A stretch of 64,000 bases of DNA. It comes from Plenodomus lindquistii (Eukaryota; Ascomycota; Dothideomycetes; Pleosporales; Leptosphaeriaceae). Position 1 is the first letter of the stretch, and each line of letters starts with the position of its first letter. This document shows positions 54,760 through 64,000 of this stretch, one piece after another. Both the position numbers and the translations under genes were made by a program. Under the pieces are notes generated by a model, which was given only the letters and a program-made list of their open reading frames with translations, was not told where the DNA came from and searched no databases. The stretch covers positions 1,550,001-1,614,000 of the forward strand of contig JANUWI010000002.1 in NCBI GenBank assembly GCA_025504975.1, written 5' to 3'.

Positions 54760-56799
54760 ATGTATCTTTTCTTATTCAATTTTCTCTTCCAACAAGCTCT
54801 CTCGCTCTCGTCCAAAGCCCCTCACGCGATCCCGGTTCGCTCACCCTTCGATCTGCACTCCGCCTACGATTTCGTGATTGTCGGGGGCGGGGCTAGCGGT
54901 CTTACTGTTGCAGACCGGCTCACTGAAGATCCATCTACTACGGTGCTCGTACTCGAATATGGTACCTTCGATAACCACGAGCCGTCCGTTCTCGTACCAG
55001 GCTTACTTGACCTAACATCAACTCCCTACTGGTTCAACCTGACGTCGACGCCACAGCCTCATCTGAATAATCGCACTTTCCAGGTCACCATCGCAGCAGC
55101 GGTCGGCGGTGGTACCGTCATCAATGGCATGTTGTTCCACCGCGGCGCAAAAACTGACCATGATGCATGGGAAGAGCTTGGCGCTCACGGCTGGGGCTGG
55201 TCGGATCTGGTTCCTTACTTCAAGAAAAGCGAGCAATTTACGCCGCCTGATGCATCATTCGCTAGCGAATGGGGTATACAATGGGACGACCATGTACATG
55301 GTAACCAGGGCCCGCTTCAGATCACTTATCCGCCCTACCAGTTTCGCGTCATCAAAGACTTTCAGCAAGCGTTTCATGATCTGGGTGTTACAACACCAGA
55401 TGATCCCAGTGATGGGAGTGCCACGGGCGTCTTCTGGGCACCAAGCACGTTAGATCCAGTGCAGAGAACGAGGAGCTATGCAAGGACTGCGCATTACGAT
55501 CGGGTGGCAGCGGCAAGATCGAATTACCATATTTTACCCATGGCAGCAGCGACGAGAATCTTGTTTGATAAGTCGGATAAGGCTAGTGCCGTTGAGTATG
55601 TAAGTAGGGATACTAACAAAACGATCGAGGTTAGGGCGAGAAAAGAAGTCATTCTCGCAGCTGGAGCAGTGCACACGCCCCAATTGCTGATGCTTTCCGG
55701 CATAGGAGACAAGGATGAGTTGGATAAACACGACATAGAATGCATCGCCGAGAGTCCTGGCGTTGGTCACAACTTTCAAGACCATCCCACCATATTTTTC
55801 ATCAATGAGTGTAAGTTGAAGCATATCTTGTTCTTGAAAAATTCTATCCATATGAAAGCACGACAATTACATGGGTTTTACTAACGCTCACTTCACAGTT
55901 CAAAACGACACAGAGCCAAGCGTCGATGATCTGACCACCAACCAAACCTTCATTTCAGAACAACTCGCCCTCTATCAGCATTCTAGAGAAGGCGCATACA
56001 CCCTGGTTAATAATGGTGGTAACACCGTTGCTTTCGTTCCACTTCCGCAGATGGTTTCACCTGCTACCATCACCCAGCTGCTAAATCGCACGTCCTCACC
56101 CACAAACACCAAGCTCCCTCCCTCAATACAATCTCTGTACGCACGCCAACGCGCTCTCCAATCGCGTCAATTGGTCAGAAACGACACAGCTGTGCAGGAA
56201 ACCGCGTTCAATAAAGGATTCTTGCCCATCACCCTGCTGCACCCACTATCACGGGGTCGCATTTCCCTAGCCACAACTGCACCGCTATCCGCACCCCTAG
56301 TCGACTACGGCACACTGTCGCAACCTGTTGACTCTGATATCTTCTTGCAGATGCTGCGCTTCAATCGCCGCTTGCTGCAGATGCCTAGCCTTGCGGCGCT
56401 GCACCCTACGGAGCTGGTTCCCGGCGCAAACTTCAGTACAGATCAGCAGTTGAGAAGTGTATTGCCGGGACTAGTTCAACCTACATACCAACACCCGTGC
56501 TGTACTGCTGCAATGGGAGATCAGGCGCTTGGAGGGGTTGTTGACCCGAGAAGTTTGTTAGTTTGGGGCGTGCGCGGGCTGAGTGTTGTGGATGCAAGTT
56601 TAATGCCTGTGATTGTGGGGGCACACACGATGGGGACTGTGTATGCGGTCGCTGAGAAGGTATGTTCAGTCTTTCTTTACGCAAGTGTGGGACTTGCTCT
56701 TGTTTCGTATTATGTGTCTGGTGCAGCAGATAGTAGGCTTGGCTTACGAGATGGCAGGCTGCGGATGTGATCAAGGAGAGACACGGATTACCGTGCTGA
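54760..56799 (+). CDS. Secreted GMC-family FAD oxidoreductase (AA3-like)
   Basis: Flavin-dependent oxidase or dehydrogenase acting on an alcohol or sugar, probably outside the cell. Exons 54760-55810, 55899-56659 and 56758-56799; introns 88 and 98 bp; 617 residues. Signal peptide at about 1-20. The Rossmann fold starts DFVIVGGGASGLTVADRL, with the ADP-binding Glu in VLVLEYG; GMC signature 2 reads GAVHTPQLLMLSGIG; NGMLFHRGA is the N-terminal substrate-side loop. The active-site histidines are in QHPCCTAAMG (about 549) and VGAHTMG (about 591), consistent with the His-His arrangement of glucose-oxidase-like enzymes. The last exon encodes only 13 residues (AADVIKERHGLPC). Skipping the second intron gives a frame that ends with a spurious tail. 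Substrate unknown. Confidence 0.92.
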
Positions 56800-59700
56800 C
56801 CGCTGATCCATAACAACAATGGTCAATCAAAGGTGTTTAACGTCGATATGGTACCGGATCTTAAGACACAAAGTGCCTGACCTCTTAAAACTACTACAGA
56901 TGTGCTAAGCTGTGACTTCACGGGCTAGTAATTATCACCATGACGTCCAGCCTCGTTCAATAGCTTCTTGCCAAGGACCATTTGTCTCGTTCTTCGTCTT
57001 CCCATTTAGAATCTTAAACATAGCCATGCCCATAGTCTTTTGTCTCTCTTTAGTAGTGTCTCTCGCCTGTATTAGCATGCAAGATACGTATATGATAGAA
57101 AGAGCCTCAGATTGACTGTTTCTTTCCGCTATGCGAGTGTAGTCTTTCTCCGAAATTAGGTCAAAGTAAACAGAGCATGCCAGACACTTATCCGTGCGCC
57201 AGTCTATGCCTAGGTAAATGAAGAGAAGCCTGCGGTGATGTTCGAAGTCTAGCTCATTGATGTAACTCGGTACGAGACCAGGCAATCGCGTAGCCCCGCC
57301 TTGCCGCTGCTCCCCATCACGATCCGTGGCTGCATCCTTGACATTTTGGATTTATCTTGGATAATCTTCTCTTGCAGCCTGCTCTTTACAGTGATAAACA
57401 ATACACGGGTTATTAGTGCTATCCACATTAGATGTAGAAAAACAGTAGAGTTCTAGACAAATTAAACACTAGGTTTCAAGCAGTGTTTTGCGCTTAATGG
57501 CTTCTAGAACTTCAACTAGCCTGGAAGTATCTAGAGTCACGTTAAGATATATAAAATAGATAGCGAAACTAAAAAGCAGCAGAAGCAGGCAGGACAACCT
57601 GCTATTAAACACGATAAGCGCTTTTGGCCTGGCGTGATCTGTAAATCAAAGAACATGTGTTTTGACACGCTGAATACGTCCTGCTGCGCCAAAGCTACCT
57701 CCCCTTGGCAATTGCGTGCTAGAGCTACTTCTACGAGTTGTCATGTTGAGATTGCGCAGGGCGAGTCGACGGATGTTGTTGGGCACAGTGTAGTGTGGAT
57801 GATATAAGACACGGAAAACTCGTTTTCTAACGTCTTAAGCCCTAGGTAAGCCCTTTTGGGTATTGTAGTCGATAGCCCTAAATTGCGGTGGCTGTGATGA
57901 GACTTTGCCATCGCCATTGGTAAACGGCTTCGATGTGGTCAAATACGGGAATGGCGATGACTGGATAGTGGGGCGTGGAACAGCATGTAGACACAGTACA
58001 GACCCCAATGCATGTTCTCATAGTCGAAACTCGAGCCCGTAGATCTCAATTCAAGCGACCTCGCGGATAAAACGAAAGTCATCCACCTTTCCACGGCAGT
58101 CTGTCTCTATCACCCACACGTGTCCAGAGTTGTCGAAACGATGCCCTGGACAAGTGTGTTCACCCATGTAAGGTGGCCTGGGACCGCGGCGGAAAAAACA
58201 AAGACAGCGCAGTTGGTCTGATCGATACTATATGTCGGAGCACGGAAAGTAGCGTGAAAAGGGCGGATGGCAGTGTTTGTAACGCAACGTCTGAGTGGTT
58301 GTGAAAGGCGAAGCGCTTGGAGTGTCCGCAGGCCAACAACAACCTGAATATGATGAGCACCACAGGCTTCTTGGACCGAGATTAGGGTATAATGAGAGAG
58401 ATAATCAAAGCAACGATCCATTGTAGAGTCGAGCAACCTTGGCTTTGTTCGGAAAGGAAAGCATGCACCATCTGTGGACGGCAAGCAACCACCAGAACCG
58501 GTGTGGCATGAATTTTCTCCCAGATTGCCAGCAGCGGCTCTCAGATCGTTTGGCGGCGCTTTGCATCTCGATCAGACACATGCCAGGCGCGCTGAGGAGT
58601 CAGGTTTCTATGTTTCTCAAATCATTCCGCTGGCGCTCGAGGATGCGCGTAGGTCCTATGTCCACATCAAATCTTACCATGCAGAAGGAAACTGCATGCT
58701 GCTTCAAGAGTTGCGCTTGCACAAGACACATCCGGCATCATGATCAAATAGAGGTGATGGCGTGCCCAGACCTCGGTGTACAGGCTTGATCCGTGTAGTA
58801 TAAGCTTATAAGGATTCCCGCTCCAGCCTCGTGTTACGCGGCCGTTTCGGCTGGAGATGATGGGGATGATGGGACCGCCCTCTCAAAGAGATAAGCAAAT
58901 GAGGAGTGTGGTATTTCCCATCTTTCCGCGGTCGTGTTTGAGCCTTGTGCGGGATTGATGGCAGCGGCAATGCAGCGCTCGGGCCTTCGTCAAAGTTCCA
59001 CCAATGCCCATCGCTCACGATTCTCGCTTCCGAGATGTCGGTTTCCCTCCCCACCGCGCGCCTGGTCCCGAACATCACGTTTCAACGATGCATCGGCAAC
59101 AAGGAACAGAACGAAACCAAACATACAGGGTAAAGACGCATCAGATTGCATGGTGGCAGGATCTCGACGAATCACCGTCTCCAATCCACCGCAATGCACA
59201 GCTGCTATGGCACTCATCAAATCTGTACCAAGGACTGTTAGGTATGCCACCGAGGAAAAGACGATGTCTTGAACGTCGGCCGCAGAAACATCATCTTTGC
59301 TTGGTGTAGAGTCTGCGCAAGATTGATTGGTGCCCACGGACAGGTCACTGCCTGATTGCACGAGAGGAAGAGGGAGTTCTTGGCGTGGAAAGGGTCCACA
59401 AAATCCTACACGGAGCAACTGTCATGCACATTGAGCTAGCTGCTCACTGGTTGGCGTCAAACAAGAACCTCCGAGATGCTCAGGCCAGGCGGGGATTGCA
59501 ACAACATGGGCGTTGGCAATCTGAATCGCACGCAGCTGGAGGCGCTTGCGCTTGCAAGTAACTGGGGATATAACCCAGGCTGCCGCTCAACTCTTGGAGT
59601 CTCCCCTTCCTTTCAGTAGTACCATCTTGAGTTGGACTGCATTTTTTGAAGTCACCGCAGGTTCGGTTCAGTCGTTCGTTTCCCTCATCAGAGGCTTTAC

Positions 59701-59819
59701 ATTCATTTACACATTCGTTTCTATATTCATTACGATAGAGCTAGGCTCATTGCGTTTCAGTCTTTTCTTCCCGATACCTCTACACATCTAGCATTCTAGC
59801 ACCCTACAACAAGACAAAC
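56800..59819. other. 3-kb intergenic region between two flavoenzyme genes
   Basis: No gene is supported. The part from about 57.4 to 57.65 kb is AT-rich and repeat-like. From 58.4 to 59.5 kb open frames exist on both strands (for example 58990-59418 on minus), but none has a recognised domain. The last 150 bp are T/C-rich and hold the promoter of the cellobiose dehydrogenase gene. Confidence 0.45.
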
Positions 59820-62384
59820 ATGCATTCTACAATCGTAGGTTCGGCGGTAGCCCTCCTTGGGTTCTTTCGCACAGCGATCGCAGCGACCACCCCTGTCGCA
59901 TACACCGATCCGAATACCGACATTGACTTTCAACTGCTCAATGCCGTCGGCGACTTCAACATCGGTATTGCTCTCCCTGAGACAATTGATTCAGACCTCA
60001 TTGGACAGCTTGTTGTACCTATCACCGCGAAAGGAGCATGGGGGGCTGTTTCATTTGGCGGAGGCATGCTGAACCACCTATTGCTCGTTGCGTGGGCCAA
60101 TGGCGAGGAGGTTGTCAGCACGTTTCGTACTGCAGGTGCATATGCGAACCCAGCTGTCTACGATGCCACCGAGGTCAGCGCATTACCCATAACGAACGGG
60201 ACCTTTGTGAATGGCACCCACTTCTCCTACACCTTCCTGTGCAAAGGTTGCATCGTGGGTGGCACCACTACTTTCAAGAAGACTGACGAGATCCCGGTGC
60301 TCGGATGGGCGCTTTCATCCACTGACCCTACCACTCCTTCCGACCCTGCCAGTGAAATACCCTACCACGATGCTGGTTTCGGTCTGTACGGTCAACCCGC
60401 CGCCGCCGCTCAGTCAGCCAGATTTGCGACCTGGGCTTCGTGGGCTTCTGCTGCCGCTCCCCCCGCATCCGGCGGAAATTCGACCCTTCCTTCCCCTCCT
60501 AAGGGCAATGGCACCACAATTGTTCCCACAACTTCGAACACGACCTATGATGTTATTGTCGCTGGTGGTGGAACTGCTGGTATCATCGCGGCTGAGCGTA
60601 TTGCTGAGGCTGGCCTAAGCGTCCTTCTGATCGAGCGTGGTCCCGCCAACACCGTCGCCCTGGGATCATCGCAGGGTTTGGAGTGGAACAACACCTTAAC
60701 GCCATATGATATCCCGTCTCTTGGAAGCAGCTTGTCTTCTCTTCCTGGCACCAAGATCTGCAGTGACACCGCCTCCATGGCTGGCTGTCTCCTTGGAGGC
60801 TCCAGCTCTATCAACGGAGGAAACTTCATCCGCCCTCCTCAGCATGATTTCAAAAACTGGCCTGCTGGTTGGTCCTGGAGCGACGTGAGCGAGGCGGCGG
60901 ACCGTTTGTACTCTCGCAACCCCGGTACCACTCAGCCATCGGCGGACGGAAAATACTACGATGACTTCGCTTACACCACTGTATCTTCCTACCTCAATGG
61001 ACAAGGCTGGACCGAGCTCGACTCCATCAAGACCCCGAACGAGAAGCGCATGGTGTTCTCTCGCCCTTCATGGTCCGTCTCCAACCACCTCCGTGCCGGC
61101 CCTGCCAGGACCTACATGCCCTTTGCTCAGGACCTCGACAACTTCACCCTCAAGCTCGAAACCAAGGTTATCCAGGTCAAGCGCAGTGGCAGTAGTGTTA
61201 CCGGTGTTCTCGTTGAGCTCGCAGACGGCAGCCAGCAGATCATCAACCTGAAGCAAGGTGGCAAAGTTGTCCTTGCCGGCGGCGCTCTTTCCACACCCAG
61301 AATTCTATGGAACTCCGGAATCGGCAAATCTGACGCTCTGAAGATCGTCCAGGGTGGAACAACTGGTGTTCAGCTTCCCGAGGAGGCCGACTGGATTGAC
61401 CTTCCCGTTGGCCACGGCCTCAAGGACCACGCCCAGGCTCCTCTCCAGTTCAAGATTTCCACAAACCACAGCGCCTACAAATTCAATGACATTGCCACTA
61501 GCCCCATCGAAGCCGATTTAGACCTCTATAAGCAAGGTTCAGGTGTCATCACCCAGTTCGCGCAGAGAATGCACCTATGGACATCTGTCAACGGCACTGA
61601 CGGCAAGGAGCGCTTCCTCCAGGGCACAGTCAGCTTCATGAAAGACAACACCGTCACTATTAGAACCTTCCTCACACACGGCACCACTTCTACCGGCGAA
61701 CTCGGCGTCACAGCCGGTGGCAACACGGTCCTCAACGTAAAGCCATGGCTGACAGACGCCGCAGACAAGGAAGCATTCTCAGGCTTCATCCAATGGTGGA
61801 TGGACATCACCGGCAGCAACAGCACCGCCAACGGTACCACCATGTCTCTAGACGCGGGGTCCACTCCCGAATCTATTCTCGCCGACAACCTCATCTCCGG
61901 AGACCACTGGGTCGGAACTACAAAAATGGGTGCCGAAGACGGTACCAGCGTCGTAGACACCGATACCAAGGTCTACGGCACAGACAACCTGTTCGTCGTT
62001 GACGCTTCTATCCACCCCGATTTACCAACCGGTAATACGCAGTCCATCATCATGATTGCCGCTGAGCACGCGGCCCAGAAAATCGCTGCGTTCAAGGTCG
62101 CTGCTAATGGCACTGCGCCTGCTACTCCGTCCACCCCTTCTAGCTCGCCTGCTGCCGAAGTCGAAGCTGTGACGCCGTCCGCTTCGGCGACCGTTGTAGC
62201 TATTGCTCCCTCGGGCTCACCTGCTCCTGTCGTTAATTCTACAGTGCCGTCCACTGGAGCGGACAGGAAGTACACGCTCCCGGAGTTCATTTCGTTCCTC
62301 GAGGAGGCAGCGAAAGCGGACGGTACTCCTGGCACGAAACTCAAGAGGGATAGTCTAGGACGTATGATCCGCCGCTTTTACTAG
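59820..62384 (+). CDS. Cellobiose dehydrogenase (AA8 cytochrome + AA3_1 flavin domain)
   Basis: Secreted flavocytochrome that oxidises cellobiose to its lactone and passes electrons through heme b, classically to lytic polysaccharide monooxygenases. Single exon, 854 residues. Signal peptide about 1-21. The cytochrome (DOMON-type) domain runs to about 215; M83 (FGGGM) and H183 (PYHDAG) lie at the positions expected for the axial heme ligands. A Pro/Ser/Thr linker (about 215-240) leads to the flavin domain: YDVIVAGGGTAGIIAAERIA, LLIERG, GGSSSINGGNF. The catalytic H696 in DHWVGTTKMG and N739 in TGNTQS are 43 apart, as in the Phanerochaete enzyme. No CBM1 is seen. Instead a Ser/Pro/Ala-rich stretch ends in a conserved-looking 40-residue basic tail. 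The absence of introns is notable for its size. Confidence 0.95.
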   Translation: MHSTIVGSAVALLGFFRTAIAATTPVAYTDPNTDIDFQLLNAVGDFNIGIALPETIDSDLIGQLVVPITAKGAWGAVSFGGGMLNHLLLVAWANGEEVVSTFRTAGAYANPAVYDATEVSALPITNGTFVNGTHFSYTFLCKGCIVGGTTTFKKTDEIPVLGWALSSTDPTTPSDPASEIPYHDAGFGLYGQPAAAAQSARFATWASWASAAAPPASGGNSTLPSPPKGNGTTIVPTTSNTTYDVIVAGGGTAGIIAAERIAEAGLSVLLIERGPANTVALGSSQGLEWNNTLTPYDIPSLGSSLSSLPGTKICSDTASMAGCLLGGSSSINGGNFIRPPQHDFKNWPAGWSWSDVSEAADRLYSRNPGTTQPSADGKYYDDFAYTTVSSYLNGQGWTELDSIKTPNEKRMVFSRPSWSVSNHLRAGPARTYMPFAQDLDNFTLKLETKVIQVKRSGSSVTGVLVELADGSQQIINLKQGGKVVLAGGALSTPRILWNSGIGKSDALKIVQGGTTGVQLPEEADWIDLPVGHGLKDHAQAPLQFKISTNHSAYKFNDIATSPIEADLDLYKQGSGVITQFAQRMHLWTSVNGTDGKERFLQGTVSFMKDNTVTIRTFLTHGTTSTGELGVTAGGNTVLNVKPWLTDAADKEAFSGFIQWWMDITGSNSTANGTTMSLDAGSTPESILADNLISGDHWVGTTKMGAEDGTSVVDTDTKVYGTDNLFVVDASIHPDLPTGNTQSIIMIAAEHAAQKIAAFKVAANGTAPATPSTPSSSPAAEVEAVTPSASATVVAIAPSGSPAPVVNSTVPSTGADRKYTLPEFISFLEEAAKADGTPGTKLKRDSLGRMIRRFY

Positions 62385-62708
62385 AGTTAGAGCGCAATGC
62401 ATGATTTTGAAGATGTTGATCCAAGAGAACTAGGATGCCAAGTGTTGGGATGATTCGATTCTTTGTATTTTGTTATTCTACTACTCTTCACAACTTCTTA
62501 GATGAGCGTTTGCAATGTCTAAAGTTACATCCATGATACACCACGCTGTGATATGACGTGCAATCCTGTCAGACGTGGAAAATAAGATGTTTGAGCTGTC
62601 AACTCCCCGTTACTCATCCTCATTGTAGTCATCCCAAGGCCAATGCCGCTCAGACATTTCTCTCAACCAAGGATCGTCATCGGCTGAAGCAAGGGCCTGT
62701 TCTCGTAT

Positions 62709-64000
62709 CTACTTAGCAGTTTCAAATCCTTCATTTGTACTCCACCCATCCGATCCCACCCCAAGGAGTTCGTTGATCTGCTCCACGTCCCTGTCTGCAT
62801 CGCGGTGCGCGTCGTCCAATGCATCGATCCTCTCCGCTTCTTCATACGTGAAAGACACAGGGCATGGCGGCCCCGCGTGGCCATTGCTATCTGCAGCGGC
62901 AGAAAACTTATCCCAATTTTGCGAGATTTGAACAAGATCGTATTGTAGGGGTGTGTTGAGACCCTCCCATGGCTCACCGGCGTGATCGAAAATTCGGCGC
63001 CTGAGTATATCTGTATCTTCCTTGAGAGCGTGCCAGTGTCCCTGGTTCAGTCGTTGAGTAAAGCCCAGGTAGTAAAAGTGTATGTGTCTGCGACGAAAGT
63101 GTTCGTTGGCTTCACTACGCTCGGATTCGCCGAGGGACTCGAAGCCAGCTGGAAGTTGTGGCGGGGCAAAGTATTTTGACTCGGGGTCGTTGTAGTTCTG
63201 GAATGAGTTCGGGATACCAGCGGCAAGGATTTTCGGCAATATCATCGCATGTTGCCAGTCGATCAGTTCGGTAACCTTGTAGTCTTCAGATACAAAGATG
63301 TTGTTTGGCTGTACGTCGGGGTGGCGAAGAACAGGTGCTTTAAGTTCTGGATCTGTCGGTACTAGATACGGAGCCACGTGGAGGTAGCTCTCCAGAGACT
63401 CGGCATGAACCCTGGGGTCTTGTTTCTGATATTGGAAGGCTTCTCTGTGTTGGCGGTGGGATGGATAGCGGGGTTTGCCGTGCTGCTTGATCCATGCGAG
63501 TTCCTTCTCAGCTGGTGCTCCGAGGGCACGGATAGCGTCAACGTCTGAGTAAGGTGAGTCTCTTGTGTATGATCGTCGCTGTCAAGCCTTACGTGGACCC
63601 CGACCTACCTCGAGATTCGCGCGCTGACCATGCCACCAGCGTAGCCCAGTATACGGGCCTACACAAAACCGTTCGTCCAATCCAGGTATGTTCACCCTGT
63701 GAGTCTCCAACCCCAGATCATGCGCATAGTAAATACTTCCACTCGCAGGTAGTTGAATGTTGAGAAGTTTTGCCTCCAGCTCCACAAAATCATGCAAGAC
63801 CTGGAGTCTTTGTTGTTCAGAAAGCTCAAACCACACATCTCCAATCGTCCGTCCGGACAACTTTTCCATTAACATGTACTCTGAGCCGATTGAGTTCTCA
63901 CCGACGCTGCACCCAAGAACCCGTGGAGTGGCGATGCCGTGGGCGCGGACAAAGTCCATGGTCGCGACTTCGCTGGCTACAGCTAGACGTCGAGTTAATG
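62709..64000 (-). CDS. Phosphotransferase of the APH/choline-kinase-like family (Aim9-like), 5' end outside the window
   Basis: Kinase-fold phosphotransferase resembling fungal Aim9-like proteins; substrate unknown. The gene runs in from beyond 64000, so the N-lobe start is missing. Visible exons are 64000-63593 and 63544-62709, with a 48-bp phase-1 intron (GTAAGG...CTCAG). The first visible part, around SEVATMDFVRAHGIATPRVLG, is the usual hinge region. The catalytic loop is HPDVQPNNIFVS (HxD...N) and the metal-binding Asp is in LIDWQHA. The ATG at 63959 is internal and should not be taken as the start. The frame ends at a TAG (62711-62709), but the same frame continues for 32 more codons (to TAA at 62612-62610) with a family-like tail ending ERHWPWDDYNEDE. 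The TAG may therefore be a premature stop. Confidence 0.88.

Noticed and set aside
58990..59418. 142-codon minus-strand frame
   Set aside because: Overlaps a + strand frame of similar length and shows no known motif.

Overview
The window looks like nuclear DNA of a filamentous ascomycete, most likely a dothideomycete of the Pleosporales type. That placement is an inference from the protein families, not from any search. Genes lie on both strands as single units. Introns are short (about 45-150 bp), start with GT and end with AG, and carry CTAAC or CTGAC branch points. The families are eukaryotic or fungal (Ku80, Dbp8, Nop13, a Hos4-like subunit, Par14, Nbr1, a HET protein, secreted GMC enzymes). 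I give 21 gene models, 14 of them spliced, plus one kinase pseudogene, one tRNA-like relic and one MITE.

Layout. 0.4-3.6 kb: a secreted CE5 cutinase or acetylxylan esterase and a small secreted cysteine-containing protein. 3.8-8.5 kb: a conserved fungal protein of unknown function, a formyltetrahydrofolate deformylase and an SDR. 8.6-14.0 kb: a large membrane protein and KU80. 15.5-21.3 kb: a P450, the helicase DBP8 and a SET-domain protein. 21.3-26.8 kb: about 5.5 kb with no gene I can support. 26.8-40.8 kb is a dense housekeeping block: NOP13, an NBR1-type autophagy receptor, a Par14 parvulin, an aldo/keto reductase, a polyprenol (polyprenal) reductase and a Hos4-like Set3-complex subunit. 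42.2-43.4 kb: a tRNA-like relic and a Nudix hydrolase. 43.4-54.7 kb looks accessory: AT-rich DNA, a TA-flanked MITE, a frameshifted kinase fragment, an intron-poor glycosyltransferase resembling bacterial OpgH/MdoH, a 27-unit hexanucleotide array and a 1192-residue HET protein. 54.8-64 kb: two secreted flavoenzymes (a GMC oxidase and a cellobiose dehydrogenase) and a phosphotransferase that runs off the window edge.

Functionally, the housekeeping genes cover DNA end joining, ribosome biogenesis, chromatin and selective autophagy. The secreted set (CE5 esterase, small secreted protein, GMC oxidase, cellobiose dehydrogenase) fits a plant-associated or plant-degrading life style. The most unusual items are the OpgH-like glycosyltransferase, a repeated palindromic 9-mer in the P450/KU80 intergenic region, an in-frame TAG before a plausible conserved tail of the phosphotransferase, an intron-like segment in NBR1, and the MITE/pseudogene/HET island.
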